Shown here: one piece after another, positions 47,513 to 60,991 of the stretch | Layout: each line of letters starts with the position of its first letter | Position numbering within the stretch: position 1 is the stretch's first letter | Assembly (NCBI RefSeq): GCF_000002235.5 | Contig: NW_022145610.1 | Span: 32,626,807-32,690,806 of the forward strand | Length of the DNA: 64,000 nucleotides | Origin: Strongylocentrotus purpuratus | Taxonomy: Eukaryota; Echinodermata; Echinoidea; Camarodonta; Strongylocentrotidae | Direction of reading: 5' to 3' | The notes under the pieces: generated by a model | What the model was told of the DNA's origin: nothing | The model's input: only the letters and a program-made list of their open reading frames with translations | Databases searched by the model: none | Translations under genes and position numbers: made by a program

Positions 47513-47692
47513 TTAATAATAATAATGATAATGATAATGATGACGACAATAGTGATGGTGATGATAAAGATTATAATGATAATAATGATGATGATAATAA
47601 TGATAATAATGATATTGATAATAATTGTAATATTAACAGTATGACTAATAATAATAATATTGATGATAATGATAATAATAATTATAATACAT
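47513..47692. repeat. (AAT/GAT)n trinucleotide tract
   Basis: AAT, GAT and GAC triplets over about 180 bp. They produce an Asn/Asp-rich frame on one strand and an Ile-rich frame on the other. Confidence 0.9.
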
Positions 47693-49296
47693 ACATACAA
47701 ACATACTTTTAACGACCTTATTTCTTACTGCTAATTCCTTACTTTTTACAATATGGCAGGGGAAAGTGACAAAGCACTTCTTCTACAATTTTATCATTCA
47801 TTATCTTTTGAAAATGATTCTCTGTATCATTGAATATCAGGTCCTTTTTGGTATGGCTTCGACCCAAAATGACGCATGGTTAATCCCATTAGTACATGCT
47901 TTTAACATCATCCTCCAACAGCTTTCTGTACGTCATCTGTTAGATTCACACATATCTTGAGTAGCTGACGAGAACTCACCAAAAGGGTTGCGTATTAATC
48001 ATGCAAATACCCGTCGAAAGACGTACAATCAATTACAGCCAAAATACTGACTGGATAAATGAAATGGAACTAGTTCACAAGATACCTGCCTCATATCCTT
48101 AAACCCGCTCAATTCTCTACACAGTTTATTGAGGTGTGAAACGCATTTATAGATTGATGTTGCTAACCCATTGCATATAACAACCGAGTTGCTTTGGGAA
48201 TGACAGGATTTAGTAGTCAACGGATTAAACCGACATTTCATAATCTCTTTTATACTTGCCACACAAAAGTCATCAGGTTTTTGTGTGCCGTTTTCACTCA
48301 AAAGTTTTCTGAAAAGGCAACATACTGCCTCTCCCCTCTCTTTTTGGTCGGGTGGCATTTGCCCGGTGCTCACGTCACCGCACAAAATAGGCTGATATCC
48401 TCTTGAACGGATAAATATATTCATTGATTTCATAGAAATAAATATTCCGATCTAATATATAAAAACACCTTCCCGACTGTCTCCCAGCATAATATGTCAA
48501 AATATTTTCACCCATCACGAATAATTTATGTATGGTTCAAACGTCGTGTTAGTAACAATTTTTGTTTATAGTTATGAAAATAAGGATATCGATTCCATTC
48601 GCAATACGCTTTATATTCACCATATGATTACACTCCAGTCATTTCAAAAAGAAGAAATGAAAATGCGACAATAATTTTTGACTTGAAAGATCTACATAAT
48701 TATGCTAAGATTTAAAGTGGTTTTATAAAGAGCATAATTTTTCTTCTGAATAATTTTGGTAAGAAGTGCTTTCTAGAAAGAAAAAAAAATTCTGTGCCAG
48801 AGTCCAAATTTTACCATTTCCTTCACTCAAGCTAAAATGCAACCATGGTTACGTGAGATGGAGACAAAGTAAAGATTGCGTTTGAGTGCAAATCCACCCC
48901 ACCCCCTCCCCCCTCCCCCTCCATCTTTCCATCTCGATCCCTTCATGTCCAATCAATATTGAGGTCAGTTTGCAATCATTTTTCTTCTCAAAATAGTAGA
49001 TCCCACAGCGAATGTAAAACTGGGCCAAAGCTTAGCAGAGAGTAATATCGCCATAAGCTTGACCATTGGGAAAATGCAATCTGAAACTGGATCATTCCTC
49101 GTTTCTACGTTTTTTAATGAACTTCGGGATGGCTATTTTAGTTGTCTTCCTGGCGTAGGCGTAGGTCACGTGACGGTGAGACAGAAAATGCTGAATGGGG
49201 AGGTCTCTTGTTCCGTCTAGGTGACGTCATAGTACGCACACACGGAGTTTGGATGTCGACCATGTAGACATAGCATGTGAACAACTAATGAGAGAG
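47693..49296. other. No gene seen
   Basis: Includes a 134-codon minus frame (48029-48433) with several Cys but no recognised domain, and a C-rich patch at 48896-48922. Confidence 0.4.
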
Positions 49297-49327
49297 GGGA
49301 GAAGAAGAAGGAGAGGTAGAAGAAGAA

Positions 49328-49362
<35 letters not shown>

Positions 49363-49440
49363 AGAAGAAGAAGAAGAAGAAGAAGAAGAAGAAGAAGAAG
49401 AAGAAGAAGAAGAAGAAAGAAGAAGAGGAGAAGGGAAGAA
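49297..49440. repeat. (GAA)n trinucleotide tract
   Basis: About 40 GAA units with occasional GAG or AGG, pure purine on the plus strand. Such tracts can form triplex DNA. Confidence 0.95.
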
Positions 49441-51010
49441 TAAATAGAACAAAAAGGCCAAGAAGGGGGACTAAAAAGAGGAAAAGAAATATAAAAGTGC
49501 AGTGATGGAGAGAAGACAACATTTGTGTAATGTTTAGTAGACTGATTTTGGCATTCGTTATGGTATTTATATGTCCAGAATATATTGCATAAAATACGTT
49601 TATTAAGGAGCAACATTACGGTAAGATCATGTCTGATTTTCTAAATGATAAACAAAAGTATAAATCTGATGAATTTAACTGTATACGTAAACCTCCTTAA
49701 AACCAGACACAAATATTCGAAATATGAACACAAACAAGTTGGGAACAAATTGATATAATTGTATGTTCATAAACTTTGTTCCCATTATTATCAATCATTC
49801 TTTTTTATGATAGGATCTATAAATCTTCATTAAAAAACACGTTAACATTTGATACAAAACTTATTTATAATACATTTTACACTGTTGCTAAAAAAAATCA
49901 GGCACAGTTAAACACCTGCTCTAATGAGGGATATATAATTTATACGGGATTACACATACATCAGGCAGCAACATTTGGATCCAATTCTTGTCATTATTCG
50001 TAATTATCAAAGCATTTTAAAAAGAATATTTTTAAATGGAGGATTATCTTTGATATTCTCCCAAAAAAGAATATACGGAATGAGAAATGTAAACCATGTC
50101 GCATGTTTACCAGAACGCAACGTTCTCTTTAGAATAATGTTGGTGTAGAATATCCATATCGAGTGTAAATATCGATGTTATACTGTTCATGACTGTGATT
50201 GGGTAAAAAAAATCGTCTGAAATCTAGACCAACTTCCTGTCTGAGGCTTGATACTGAAATCAAGAATAACATATTACATGTCACGGTTGAACCATAAATC
50301 TAGGATACCAGGATCGTGAGCTTTCTTCTGAAATGGATTACCGAACGGGGAATCTTATTGTCTTGGGGATGTTGTCTGTTGTAATGTAGTGGGTGTGCTT
50401 TCGATTGTTTCGAGTGTTAGAACCAAGCTTACATCTTTAGCCTTTGGGTCTAAGCTTACGTGAAATTGAGTTCTTGTGAAAAACCGCAAATGCCTTCAAA
50501 ATGCACGGGGATTGCTCTTATTCTTATCTATGACATTTCTAGTGCCCTTTTAGGACCTAAAAATGCTACGAAGGTAATTTTAGACCCCCAAACGTGTGAT
50601 ATTTAGATTAAACCCGATCATACCAATTCAGCTCCAGTTTTTTTAGAAAAATACCGTTTATTTAATAATTTGATAATACTACAATACACGGGCCAGCTGG
50701 TTGTGCGTATTATAACCAACACGAAAAACCAAGCTGAAACAGCTTCACATTACGACATAGCCGATTCCTTTCTTCAAGAAAAAAAAAGATAAAACCAAAA
50801 GGGGCGCAAGCTGTCTGGGGCTTGACACTGAAGAAGAAAGAAGAAAAAAAACGGATGACCCAGTGATGTTATTGGGATGCAGTGGGGAAATTGGATGTTT
50901 GTCATTTCAGATGTTAGGTAGGAAGTGATTTAACAAGCCAGGCCATCGATGAGGAGGGATAGATGTCCTCTGTTTTCTCGTCATTTTCCTGTTTCACTTT
51001 CCCCTTTCCC

Positions 51011-51016
<6 letters not shown>
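49441..51016. other. No feature seen
   Basis: AT-rich DNA without element ends or exon-like frames. Confidence 0.4.

Positions 51017-51051
<35 letters not shown>
51017..51051. repeat. (CT)n microsatellite
   Basis: About 17 perfect CT units. Confidence 0.95.
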
Positions 51052-51055
<4 letters not shown>

Positions 51056-51710
51056 GTTTGACATTCAATTGGGGCCTCTATTCCCCCTTCCATCTTCACC
51101 ACCGGGCTTATATCTCTATGATGCCTCTGAAACAAATACAATGTCCATTATGTACACGATTTAGTTCACATTTCTTCCACTTCCCCCTCAATCCCCCATA
51201 ATGCTCGATTCATCCTACATTAGGGTCAGTCCATGATATTGCATTTGGTAGCAATAAATCTTGCACAAATGAATGTTTGGTTTCATGGCACGAGGAAAGC
51301 CCATTTGAGCTGCATTGCCGCTCGTTTGGCGCTATTTCTGGTAACTCGGAGAGCCATTGCAAATAAATCCATTAAACAATCTCCGTCATCTTCTGACTAC
51401 GACTAACAAGTTTCCATTTTCTTTGCCTTTTCTATAGTTCAAGGGACTTAGAATGACTTGCATGTGCTAAAACCAAGTTTGGAACACGTGAAGATCCATA
51501 TGATAAGGGCTTTAAAAACATGTGAGACATGAACTCACAAGTACATCATAATATATTTGCAATACAAACGAAATAGTTTAGCTCTTACCATTATTTTGTT
51601 TAACAATAATACGGGTAATCTTTTAAAAAAATCATTATAATTATTACTATCGTCATCATCGTCATCATAGTTTATTATTGTTGTCTTAGTTGTTGTTGTT
51701 GGCAGTATTA

Positions 51711-51719
51711 GTAGTAATA

Positions 51720-51755
<36 letters not shown>

Positions 51756-51838
51756 AAGAAGAAGTAGTAGTAGTAAAAGTAGTAGTAGTAGTAGTACAAA
51801 TAGTAGAAGTGGCAGTAGTAGTACATGAGTAGTAGAAA
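51711..51838. repeat. (AGT)n trinucleotide tract
   Basis: AGT units, perfect for about 35 bp and then mixed with AGA and AAT units. Confidence 0.95.
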
Positions 51839-53207
51839 TTCCATTCATATCTTTATATCGTTTAATATAACTATCATCATTACTACTTCAATCATTATGT
51901 TTCTAATTATCATTAGCATCATCTTCATCATCAAATTTTATGTTAAGAATTTTTTTCACCACATATCTTATATCGTAAGGTCTTTCATCGAATAAATATC
52001 ATTCTCTCTATATCCATAATATGCTGCAATCGCATTATCCTTGGTCCTCTTATGCAGAACTGCGTAAGCCGGTTTGAAAGAACTGCACTGCTTTTCCTTT
52101 AATTATTCATTATTTTCGATGTTAGTCGGATTTCCATCCAGCGCGACTCGGATCATCTTTTTTCTTCTTTCCAAAATGTTACCTTTCAGCAAAATCTCTT
52201 CGAATGAAATATTAGATAGAATTCTCTTCTGTGTTTCCCTGCACGAGGATCTCTTGCGCGTGATATGAGGTTGGAGTTAATACGTTTGCTACACCAATAC
52301 GGAAATGAAATTCATCGATTTCTGATCTTTTGTTTTGCATCTTCTTGCCTTTCGTGCGTTTTTTTTTCTTCTTCTATGCACGAGTTCACATGAATGTCAT
52401 CGCCCTGACATTTTCTTTTCGATCTTTATTGCATATTACTATCCTCTGTGGTTTACAGTGGTAAATTTGATGAATTTTGTGCTCTCATAGTTATTGAAAC
52501 CTTTCATATTTTTGCGTTTCAAGATCTTGGTATGTCATCTTTAAAATTATTGCTCTTTACAGTAATTTCACAACCTACGAATGAATTCAGTTCAAATTAT
52601 GCATTCATTCAGTTTAATGTAGCCTATTCCTTTTTTGGAAAAATGCTATAATCACTTAATATAGAATAGGAAGTTTATATATGTTTTACGATAAGTGGAG
52701 AAATAGTAAAAAAAGTACCATTGACAAGAGAAGAAGAGCAGACATTGTTCTTGTGTTTCGTATAATTTAAATTCACTAACGAAGCTATCTCAGTTTATTT
52801 TGATGTGCCAGTGCTGGGCTTGTTTTTTTAAATAAATGTCATTGTCTTTCAAAACGCCTGAATAAAATGTTCAATGTCGTTAGCTGTCTATCAAAATCAT
52901 GCTCGAAACATTATCATTCCAATAATGGCTTCTCCACATAGCCAACATTTTATTAACCTAGTAAATTGTTATTTTATTATCCGAGGGAATGTTGTTTTAT
53001 GTTCCTTGCCCCTTTCCTCTATAAACTATATAGTGGCGCCTGTCTCGACATCACGTGATCAAAAACGCCATCACGTTGGGTGTGTTTTATTAACAGTCCA
53101 CCCTACGGCTTATGAACGGTGCCATCGCGGCCTTGGATAAGTGTATAGGGCGCAATTTCTTATCAAGTTCTCCTTTCCTTACAATTTAAAAGGTTACTCG
53201 GATCTTG
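51839..53207. other. No gene seen
   Basis: AT-rich DNA. Several 60-90 codon frames have no recognised motif. A CATCACGTGATC (E-box-containing) palindrome lies near 53049. Confidence 0.4.
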
Positions 53208-53430
53208 ATCTTACACATTTGTCTCGTAGTAGACATTGACTCCATTGTTAAGTTCAAGATTGCTTTAAAGACGCACTTATTTAACATTTAATTCATCAAT
53301 TTTTGTTTGATACCCAGTACATCTTGTCGTTGTATTCTGTTGTGTTTTTCTCTAGAGCGCTTAGGGACATGTTTTATTACTATGTGTTATGCGCTTTACA
53401 AGAACGGTTAATAATTATAATTATTATATT
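53208..53430 (+). mobile_element. LINE 3' end (CR1/L2-like), likely SINE partner
   Basis: The last codons of ORF2 are visible: DIDSIVKFKIALKTHLFNI, then a stop (TAA at 53289-53291). The 3' UTR ends with AGCGCTTAGGGACATG, a GTGTTATGCGC segment, CAAGAACGGTTAAT and an AT-rich ATT-like tail. That tail matches the SINE tails at 3709, 21752 and 36714. Everything upstream of the last 25-30 codons is missing, a strong 5' truncation. Confidence 0.8.
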
Positions 53431-56057
53431 ATCCACTATAGAAGTCTGTTTTTTTTTGTACATGTAACACCAACCTCAAGTAAGAATATCAGATATGTGG
53501 GCCTGGCTGTAATGTTCGTTCAATGTAAACAATTCATAGAATTTTTTTTCCTCATGGGCTTCAGGCCAAATACATAGAAGTAACACAAGTCACCCAATAC
53601 TTACTTCTAAGCTGTATCTTTATCTATTTTAATCCAACAATGTAAGTTGAAAGTATTGTAAGTTGAAGCACCGAATTGTTTTTGCAGGTCGTCTGCTTGA
53701 TTTTTATCATTGATTTGTTTATTTATTTGCTCTTTTATTCATTTATTGATATATATATTTGCTCGTATGTTTATTTATTCATTCATTCATTCATTCATTT
53801 ACTTATTTTTCTGTTGTTAAGAGCTTTGCATTGTAGTCTAGCATTTACTTGACTTTTACTTTAAATACCGACCTTTCGATGCCGTTTGAGGTTATTCATT
53901 TGTTGAAAACTCCCTCAGTGACAGAGTCGAAAACAGTAGTTCAATCAAGCAGAAACTAGATTATCCAATCTAGTATGAATGCGATCAATACATATCCTTC
54001 AGCAAATTTTGTTCAAAATTGTTGACTGCATGCATGCCTCGGCGTTCATACCAATATTGTTTAAGCTTTCCACAATAACAGTGCTTTGTTGAACATCTAA
54101 ATCAATAGAGTCGTTGTTTATCATTTCGCCTGAGTTTGGCCTCTCAATAATAAACAATTGTTGCACGGAACAGATCGAACAAGAAGGAGGACAGATTGAG
54201 AGAATATTATTATTGTATCGAGCATGGGCAGCGATCTCCGGGGGACGCAAAAATAAAATGAATAGCAGATACTGACTAAAGACTGCAACACATTTTTGCA
54301 CTCTTGCAAACTATGCCTCCTGTTCATCCAAGCGTGAACACATACCACACAAAAATGATACTAAATGATTTGGGATAAAACACTCTTTCATAAGATGTAT
54401 AATAATTTACTAATCATAGATGATTTTTTTAAATAATTAGCAATTTTCTAGGTGTAAACTTTTTTTTGACTCACACGGTATACGATCCGACTACGATGCG
54501 ATTTTGGAAAAAATTGCAAAAGCATTTTATCTGAACTATCAAAGATGTAACATCTTAATGACCGAGGATCTTAATGTGTAATAATAATATGATAAATAAT
54601 AACAACATTTCAGAGGAATTTCATATATTTACTTAAATATGTGCACATCTTACACAATTTACGGAGTTTGTGCTTGCTTCTTCCACTTATAAGAGATATT
54701 TTATTGGCATACATCAAACATAAATGTATCATACTTGGAAGCTATTTCTCCTACATAGACCACACCCTATTTCCGACCTCCTTTCACGAACCACAGTCCT
54801 TTTTTGTAGTTTCTCTATCAAGGTAAACGCGATCGCAAAGAAAAAAAAAGAAGAACAAACATCAACTTAAGGCAGCATTAATAGCCTTGCACATCACCTT
54901 TTGAAATCAATGTACGCACAATCAGAAGGTGACTTTTGTGGGCCATACAATAGAGTAGTGGAATAATCCTTGAGTTGAGTTCTTGATACTCTTTAAGAGC
55001 GTGTTGGTAATATATTGAACTCCTGTAGCATCGAATAGGATTCAAGGCAATGTGTTACAATATGATTTAAGCAGATTGCATATAAGATTTGCTGACAATG
55101 TTTATAAAACCAGAAAATTGGTGTGTTTAAAAAGAAAAACAGATAGGAAAGTGGGAAAATCCCTACCAGGGCTGATGTCAATTGCAATTAAAACGGCATA
55201 TTCTGGAAAGGGGGATAATATCGACCGACCATCAAGAATTTTAGCAGAGGACCTACATCGACAATTGCACTCCCTAACATTACCGATGCAGAATGCTAAT
55301 AGAATTGATGAAAGAAACTCTCAAACCGTAGCCCTCAGAGGAATATCGATCTACACCCTTAACCTACAAGTCAATCAGTCAAAGTCGTTCCCATTCTTGG
55401 CGCTCGAAATAACCTAGTTTCAGTAAAGAGTACAGCGAATGTTTTCGACGAAAGAAATCAGACACTTTTCAAAGGGCACGGGACTAAGCAATGACTTTGA
55501 CTGTAAATTTAGGATTTAGAACGGCGCGCCGCGGCGCCCATCGCTGTAGTCGTTTTAAGAGCTTGGAGCGTATGGTGTACATACCTAGTACGGTAATTAA
55601 TCGCTCTGATTCTCTTAAAGCTCCGTTTAGAACAGGAGAGGTCGTCTAGAAGAGGGTTAAGAGTAATAAAATTCACAAGCCAAAGAGCCAATCACAGAAC
55701 GTGCCTCATGAAAATGCATCTGTGTAGAAAATGAATGGGGGAAAAAGTTGGTCAGATTGAAATGTGTTGCAGGTGGGTCAAAGAGAAGTGGTACAGTAAA
55801 TTGAAACACATGTAATAAAAGCTCTCTATTAAACCTGATTTCTGTTTCACTGCCTTTCGATTCAAGAACTATAATTGATCTATAAAGGAGGATCGATAAT
55901 AAATATCGCAAAAATGCGTCCCTTGTCGGGCCTTAATTCTTCCTATCCATTCCACCTCTTTATCTAATTATCAACCTATTTATCTATGACTCTATGCAAC
56001 TCTATCTCTTTCACTGTCTCTATGTTAATTTCTGTTTATATGTAATTCCACTTGTTC
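53431..56057. other. No gene seen
   Basis: Contains a TTCA repeat at 53777-53800 and a small CpG palindromic patch (GGCGCGCCGCGGCGCC) near 55524. A 121-codon plus frame (55052-55417) has ordinary composition but no recognised domain and no splice support. It may be chance. Confidence 0.4.
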
Positions 56058-56089
56058 TCTCTCTCTCTCTCTCTCTCTGGCTGTCTGTC

Positions 56090-56156
<67 letters not shown>

Positions 56157-56180
56157 CTCTCTCTCTCTCTCTCTCTCTCC
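56058..56180. repeat. (CT)n tract
   Basis: CT repeats with GT and GG interruptions over about 120 bp. Confidence 0.95.
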
Positions 56181-57109
56181 ATCTTCCCCTCTTTCCCATT
56201 CTCTCACCAATCTATTCCTACTTTGTTCTCTCACTTTCTCCCTCTTACTTTTATCACTCTCTCTCTTTCGCCCACCATATCCCTTTAAGACGTTTTGTGG
56301 GTATTGTACTTCCATGTACAAAAAATGTAAATGAAATATTGTTTGGATGATATTTAAAATGTCTTTGGTTAGGAAAATACAAATGACTGTAACGCAACAG
56401 CTTGATTCTTGTCGTTTTGTCCTGTTGCTCACTTTTTTGTCGTTTATTTTTGTTTTTCTTTTATATTTTTTCTGGAGGGGGGGGGGGTAAGTTCTCCATC
56501 ATTTCTTCATGGCTCTCTTCTTTGATTTACAAATAACATTTGCGTTCACTTTTTCCCTTTCTATTATTTTACAATTCCCATCAATTTCAGCTCTTTATTT
56601 TAAAATTTAGATCGATATGGATTTCAAAACCATTGATTTGTTTTTAGACCATCGCAAGAAAACCACACACTAAATTCAAAGATAAACACAATTTTGAAAA
56701 ATCTGTATATATTTTCATATTATTTTTTTGAATAACCATATACCTTTAAATAAAGCATTCACAAAATATGACTACCTTACTAAAGTTTGAATAAACCTGC
56801 CCTACTTTCTTACAAATGGATTTAATTCAAGTTTTGAAACAAAGTCAAAAATTGAATTTCATAAGAAACATTGTCTTGAAAACTGCTGTTGCACATTTTC
56901 GAAACCACATGTAGCGACATAAGATATCACATATTTCTCAAATTTATTGAAACTACAATCACGAGAAAACCACAAATTGGTAGTGAGGTAACAGATCCGG
57001 ATAAAATGTTTTGCAATGTGACATGATTTCTGTATTATGTATGGCAAAATTGTCAGGCATGAACGCTATACAGAATACCACCGTTATCAGAATATTAGTG
57101 GTATCAGTA
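56181..57109. other. No feature seen
   Basis: AT-rich DNA with a short G run at 56476-56487. Confidence 0.4.
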
Positions 57110-57198
57110 AAATCATTATTATTATAATTATTATTATCACTATTGTTAATATTATAATTATCATTATTATTATAATTATTATCATAATTATTATTACA

Positions 57199-57257
<59 letters not shown>
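57110..57257. repeat. (ATT)n microsatellite
   Basis: ATT units, perfect in the right half (about 57195-57255) and mixed with ATC and AAT in the left half. The long Asn- and Ile-rich frames are artefacts. Confidence 0.95.
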
Positions 57258-57835
57258 CAGTATTATCATCAAGTATTTTCCGCCTGATTCGGTGTATCCT
57301 TTCTTTGTTAACTGGTTGAATCTGTGTTATTAAACCTCTTAGTACAATACCAATGGAACGATTAATAAAAGACGTAGGAGGTGGGGGGGGGGCTAGCGAC
57401 CACAACTTTAAAATCGGGTAGTGTGGTGGTCTGTTGGAAGTTTTACATCTTATTTCATAATATTTCTATGACAAAACTTAATTTTCAATGTTGTAGCTGA
57501 TTTAAAAATTTTAAAACTGGAAAATTGATATTCAGGCAACCGCCCCTCCCCTCCCAGCAAATAATGACCGTACACCTAAACAAACAGCATGCAACACGTA
57601 GGAGAAAGATTTTGTAAAAAAATTATGTGATCTATAGGATATATAGAGTCTATTTTCAGTCATTTTCACCAAAAAAAGCGTTTGTAATGCAACTATTGGT
57701 AACAGTATCGATTGTTCACTTGCACTTTTCAAAATCGATTTACCTTTGGTGTTTGGTTCGTTTATTTTCTGTTTTCCAGACATGTAAAAGTAAATCCAGT
57801 CGAAATATTTATCTTTTGACAGACTGTAACTCAAA

Positions 57836-57912
57836 TGATTTGTGGTCCGAGTCCCACCTTGGTCACGATTTTCCTTTTGCACGACATTAGTCTACATTTG
57901 CCGATCTCAGCC
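57836..57912 (+). mobile_element. tRNA-derived SINE fragment
   Basis: A B-box-like GGTCCGAGTCCCACC is followed by TTTTGCACGACATTAGTCTA and CATTTGCCGATCTC. This matches the segment after the B box in the copy at 43539. The tail is missing. Confidence 0.55.
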
Positions 57913-60900
57913 CTGGATAATAATAGATATGCAAGTTTCTTGGAAAGAGTCGATCGTATGACGTACTTATTATCTTTATCTCTCTCTCTCCCTCTCGCTC
58001 TTTCTGTTCTTTATAACACTGGTCATTAAAATAGGGAAAGCCCCTCTGCCGTGTGTGTTACTCGAATCACACTAGCCAACTTTGACGGCGGATATGTTAT
58101 TTGATAATAAAGAGCAGCTATGGAACCGGTCCCACATCGTGCAATAACTTTATAACTCGAAATGATGCGATAGCAAAAACTTCCAAAATCGTATATAGGG
58201 CGAATTTATCAGCCTTGTCCATCCCCTATGGAAATGAACATTGCAAATGCATATTAAAAAATCCATAATGATTTCTACGTAATATGAAATTGGATATTGG
58301 AAATCGCCCTTGGTTTGATTTCTCGAAAGTATTTGCGATCGGTTTCTTGTAGGTCTATTATGAGCGTGCACGAGCGTGTGCATGTGCGTGTGTGTGTGTG
58401 TGGATGTGCGTGTTTGCTTGTTGTTTCTTTTTGTAGAATATATATAGATTTTTTTAATCAGACAAATTCACTTCTGAAGGCTCATTAGCATAAATGGGTG
58501 ATTGACACCGATATTTGATAACATTTCCACATAAGCTTGATATGATCGGTTTATCGTTATCGGTTTTGTGGGGCCGGCCCCTTGTATGATATTCCAGAAA
58601 CCTCACTGGAATTCAATTATCAAGCGCGAGTTTCAGGCCACACGATGACCGCTGTTTACCCATATTGGCAATCGATATTCATCACGTGACAGAGTTCAAA
58701 GGTGGGAAATGTGTGGTTGACCAAGGCAGGTGGTACGTTCAATTGAAGAGAAGTCTTTCTCAACTTCCAGGAATGGTTAGCAAAAATTTATTAAAGAAAG
58801 ATCAACGCGAATTAAGCTCGGGATGAGCAGTGGCTGACTATGCAGATCATTTTGCATCTCCTTTCTGGAGAGAAAAAAACAAACTGTTTCCGTACCGTAT
58901 GCAGTGTTCCAAAGCGTCTTTTGTTCACTCAGTAACGTTGTTTACGTTGAATTGTACACATGATTGCCTCTTCGTTTGTTGTATTACCCCCTTTTGTGTT
59001 TGTAGTATCTTTGCTCCTCCGCTCGGTACAGGTTATACATCATAGTTTAGTAGAAGTAAACCACCTGTTCGCCTAATTCTGATTTTAACTTGCATCTGAC
59101 AAGTCTTGATGCCAACCCCACCCCCACTCACCACCCACTACCTGGAACTAGGAGAATAATTGCAATGTGAGACCTGAATTGATGAAAGGTTGAATACGTG
59201 GATCGTTATTTGTGCTTTCTGTATGTTGATGGATGGTACTTGTGTTTCTTCATTGGAGAGCCGCTTTTTATTTACTTCAACTGAGCATTGAACAAATTTC
59301 TTCATTCACAATTTCGCCAAAAAATGGGGATACTTCAAAAGAATGTCCAAATCAATAACAGAATTCTATATCGAGCCATAACAAGTGTCGGCTCTCAACC
59401 AAAAAAAGGGCAAAGCAAGGCTGAAGTACCGAACCATAACTTTCAATTAAGCCCGAGCGAGGCTTGCGGCTTGGTAACGACAGACAAACGTACAGGGCAT
59501 GCACCTGAACTATTATTTTTTCCTCGCGGAAACCTGAGACACGCAGCCGATACGGGCGAAATACTTCATACCCATGATCCTCTCTGTCGATAGCCACTAC
59601 TCCCGCTCAATCTCTCCATCTCTATGGCCCTAGCCCCGAGCGGAAAATTAGGCCTCTTGAGGAGAGACGTGTCGTCTGCAGTTTCTTGTCTTGTTCGGGT
59701 ATTGTCTGTACCATCTTCTTTGACTATTTATGACACTACTTAGGAGCGAGCGGTACTCACCAAAGATCTGTATCGTATCGCGCTCTTGACTACGGCATCG
59801 ATACATGATGAGCATGTTATCTTCTGCTTTCAAGATGACGGAGTTAGATAACCGGAATGAATAAGGTATCGTCGCTCAATTGAAAATAGAACTGTATAAT
59901 GTGAAGTGGCTGCCTGTTGCTGTGAGGCTACGATCGTGAAATTTAGGTATGCAAGATATAATTGGATAGGTCGAAATTAACAAAAAATTTCAAGTTTAGA
60001 TACATCACTTTCGTTTATCCATGACTATGAGAATGAAATGTATGACGGGCATTATGAATACATTTCAAAATGTCCAGGATTCGACGGACTATCATCGCGA
60101 AAAACGACCATGGACAACTGGCGCCAAAAACAAATTATCCATTGGACAACTGTATTCAACTGCCTCAAAAGGCAACACAGTATCATCCCGCATAACAATC
60201 GCCAGACAAAACTAATTCCGAAAACAAATCATCCTCAGACAACTACCGTGAAAAAACTACCTCTTAAGGCAGCCCCATCGTCCGAGGGGCAATTGTCCTA
60301 GAGGGGATAACCAAGAGCGTAGTTTCTGAAGGATTCATGAAATAGTGGCCCGGCCCTAGGCTGTAGTTGTCCCGGGCTTACATCCAGGTGTAATATCTAG
60401 GAGATTGTATCATATATTTTCCTATGAGTGTTGTTTTTTTTTATTTTTTACGTGATGTTGAAATTATACATTCATATCTACTAAAGATAATGCCACAGTG
60501 CATACTACAGAATGACCTCCCTCGTTAATCATTTCCCTCCAATTGTTATCCTGTTTTGTCAATTCTCTCTCTCTCTCTCTATCTCTCTCCCAACCTTCTC
60601 ATCATAAACACACACACACAAACACACACTGTCGTCAAAGCATTTTTTGTATGCTTTTCTATTTTATTTTTTAAAATCTATGTGCTCTGATGCACTGTGA
60701 TAATGCGAAGCCAGAATTCATATTCTATCAACTACTCCAATACTGAATTTAGGAGCAATAGAACTAAGAATATTTTCCCCGTTAGAAATGCATAATTGGT
60801 TTATAGTTAATATGATCACTTGAATTATTCGAATTCTAGTTTGGATACGATAATGATAAACAAGCCATCGCCGCTATGAAATAGAAGGCGAGGGTTCCGT

Positions 60901-60987
60901 GCTTTTGGCTGTTAACCCGTTGACTATTGCATTATCAAAGACTCATAGGCTGAATCAAGGAACCATCAGGTTCCCCTAGGAAACGGG
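57913..60987. other. No gene seen
   Basis: Contains GT repeats near 58377-58410, a GGGGCCGGCCCC palindrome near 58571, a CACGTG E-box near 58685, and CT and CA runs at 60566-60630. GGACAACTG-type words recur at 60110-60160 and may belong to an unresolved repeat. Overlapping 80-100 codon frames at 59288-59597 are unrecognised. Confidence 0.4.
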
Positions 60988-60991
60988 TTAA

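Noticed and set aside
47089-47712. 207-codon plus frame
   Set aside because: It is made of CT-repeat Ser/Leu/Phe and AAT/GAT-repeat Asn/Asp stretches with no start context or domain.
55052-55417. 121-codon plus-strand gene
   Set aside because: Ordinary composition but no domain, splice sites or promoter signal; it is within the length expected by chance over 64 kb.
56959-57405. 148-codon minus frame with poly-Asn
   Set aside because: Its core is the (ATT)n microsatellite read on the minus strand.
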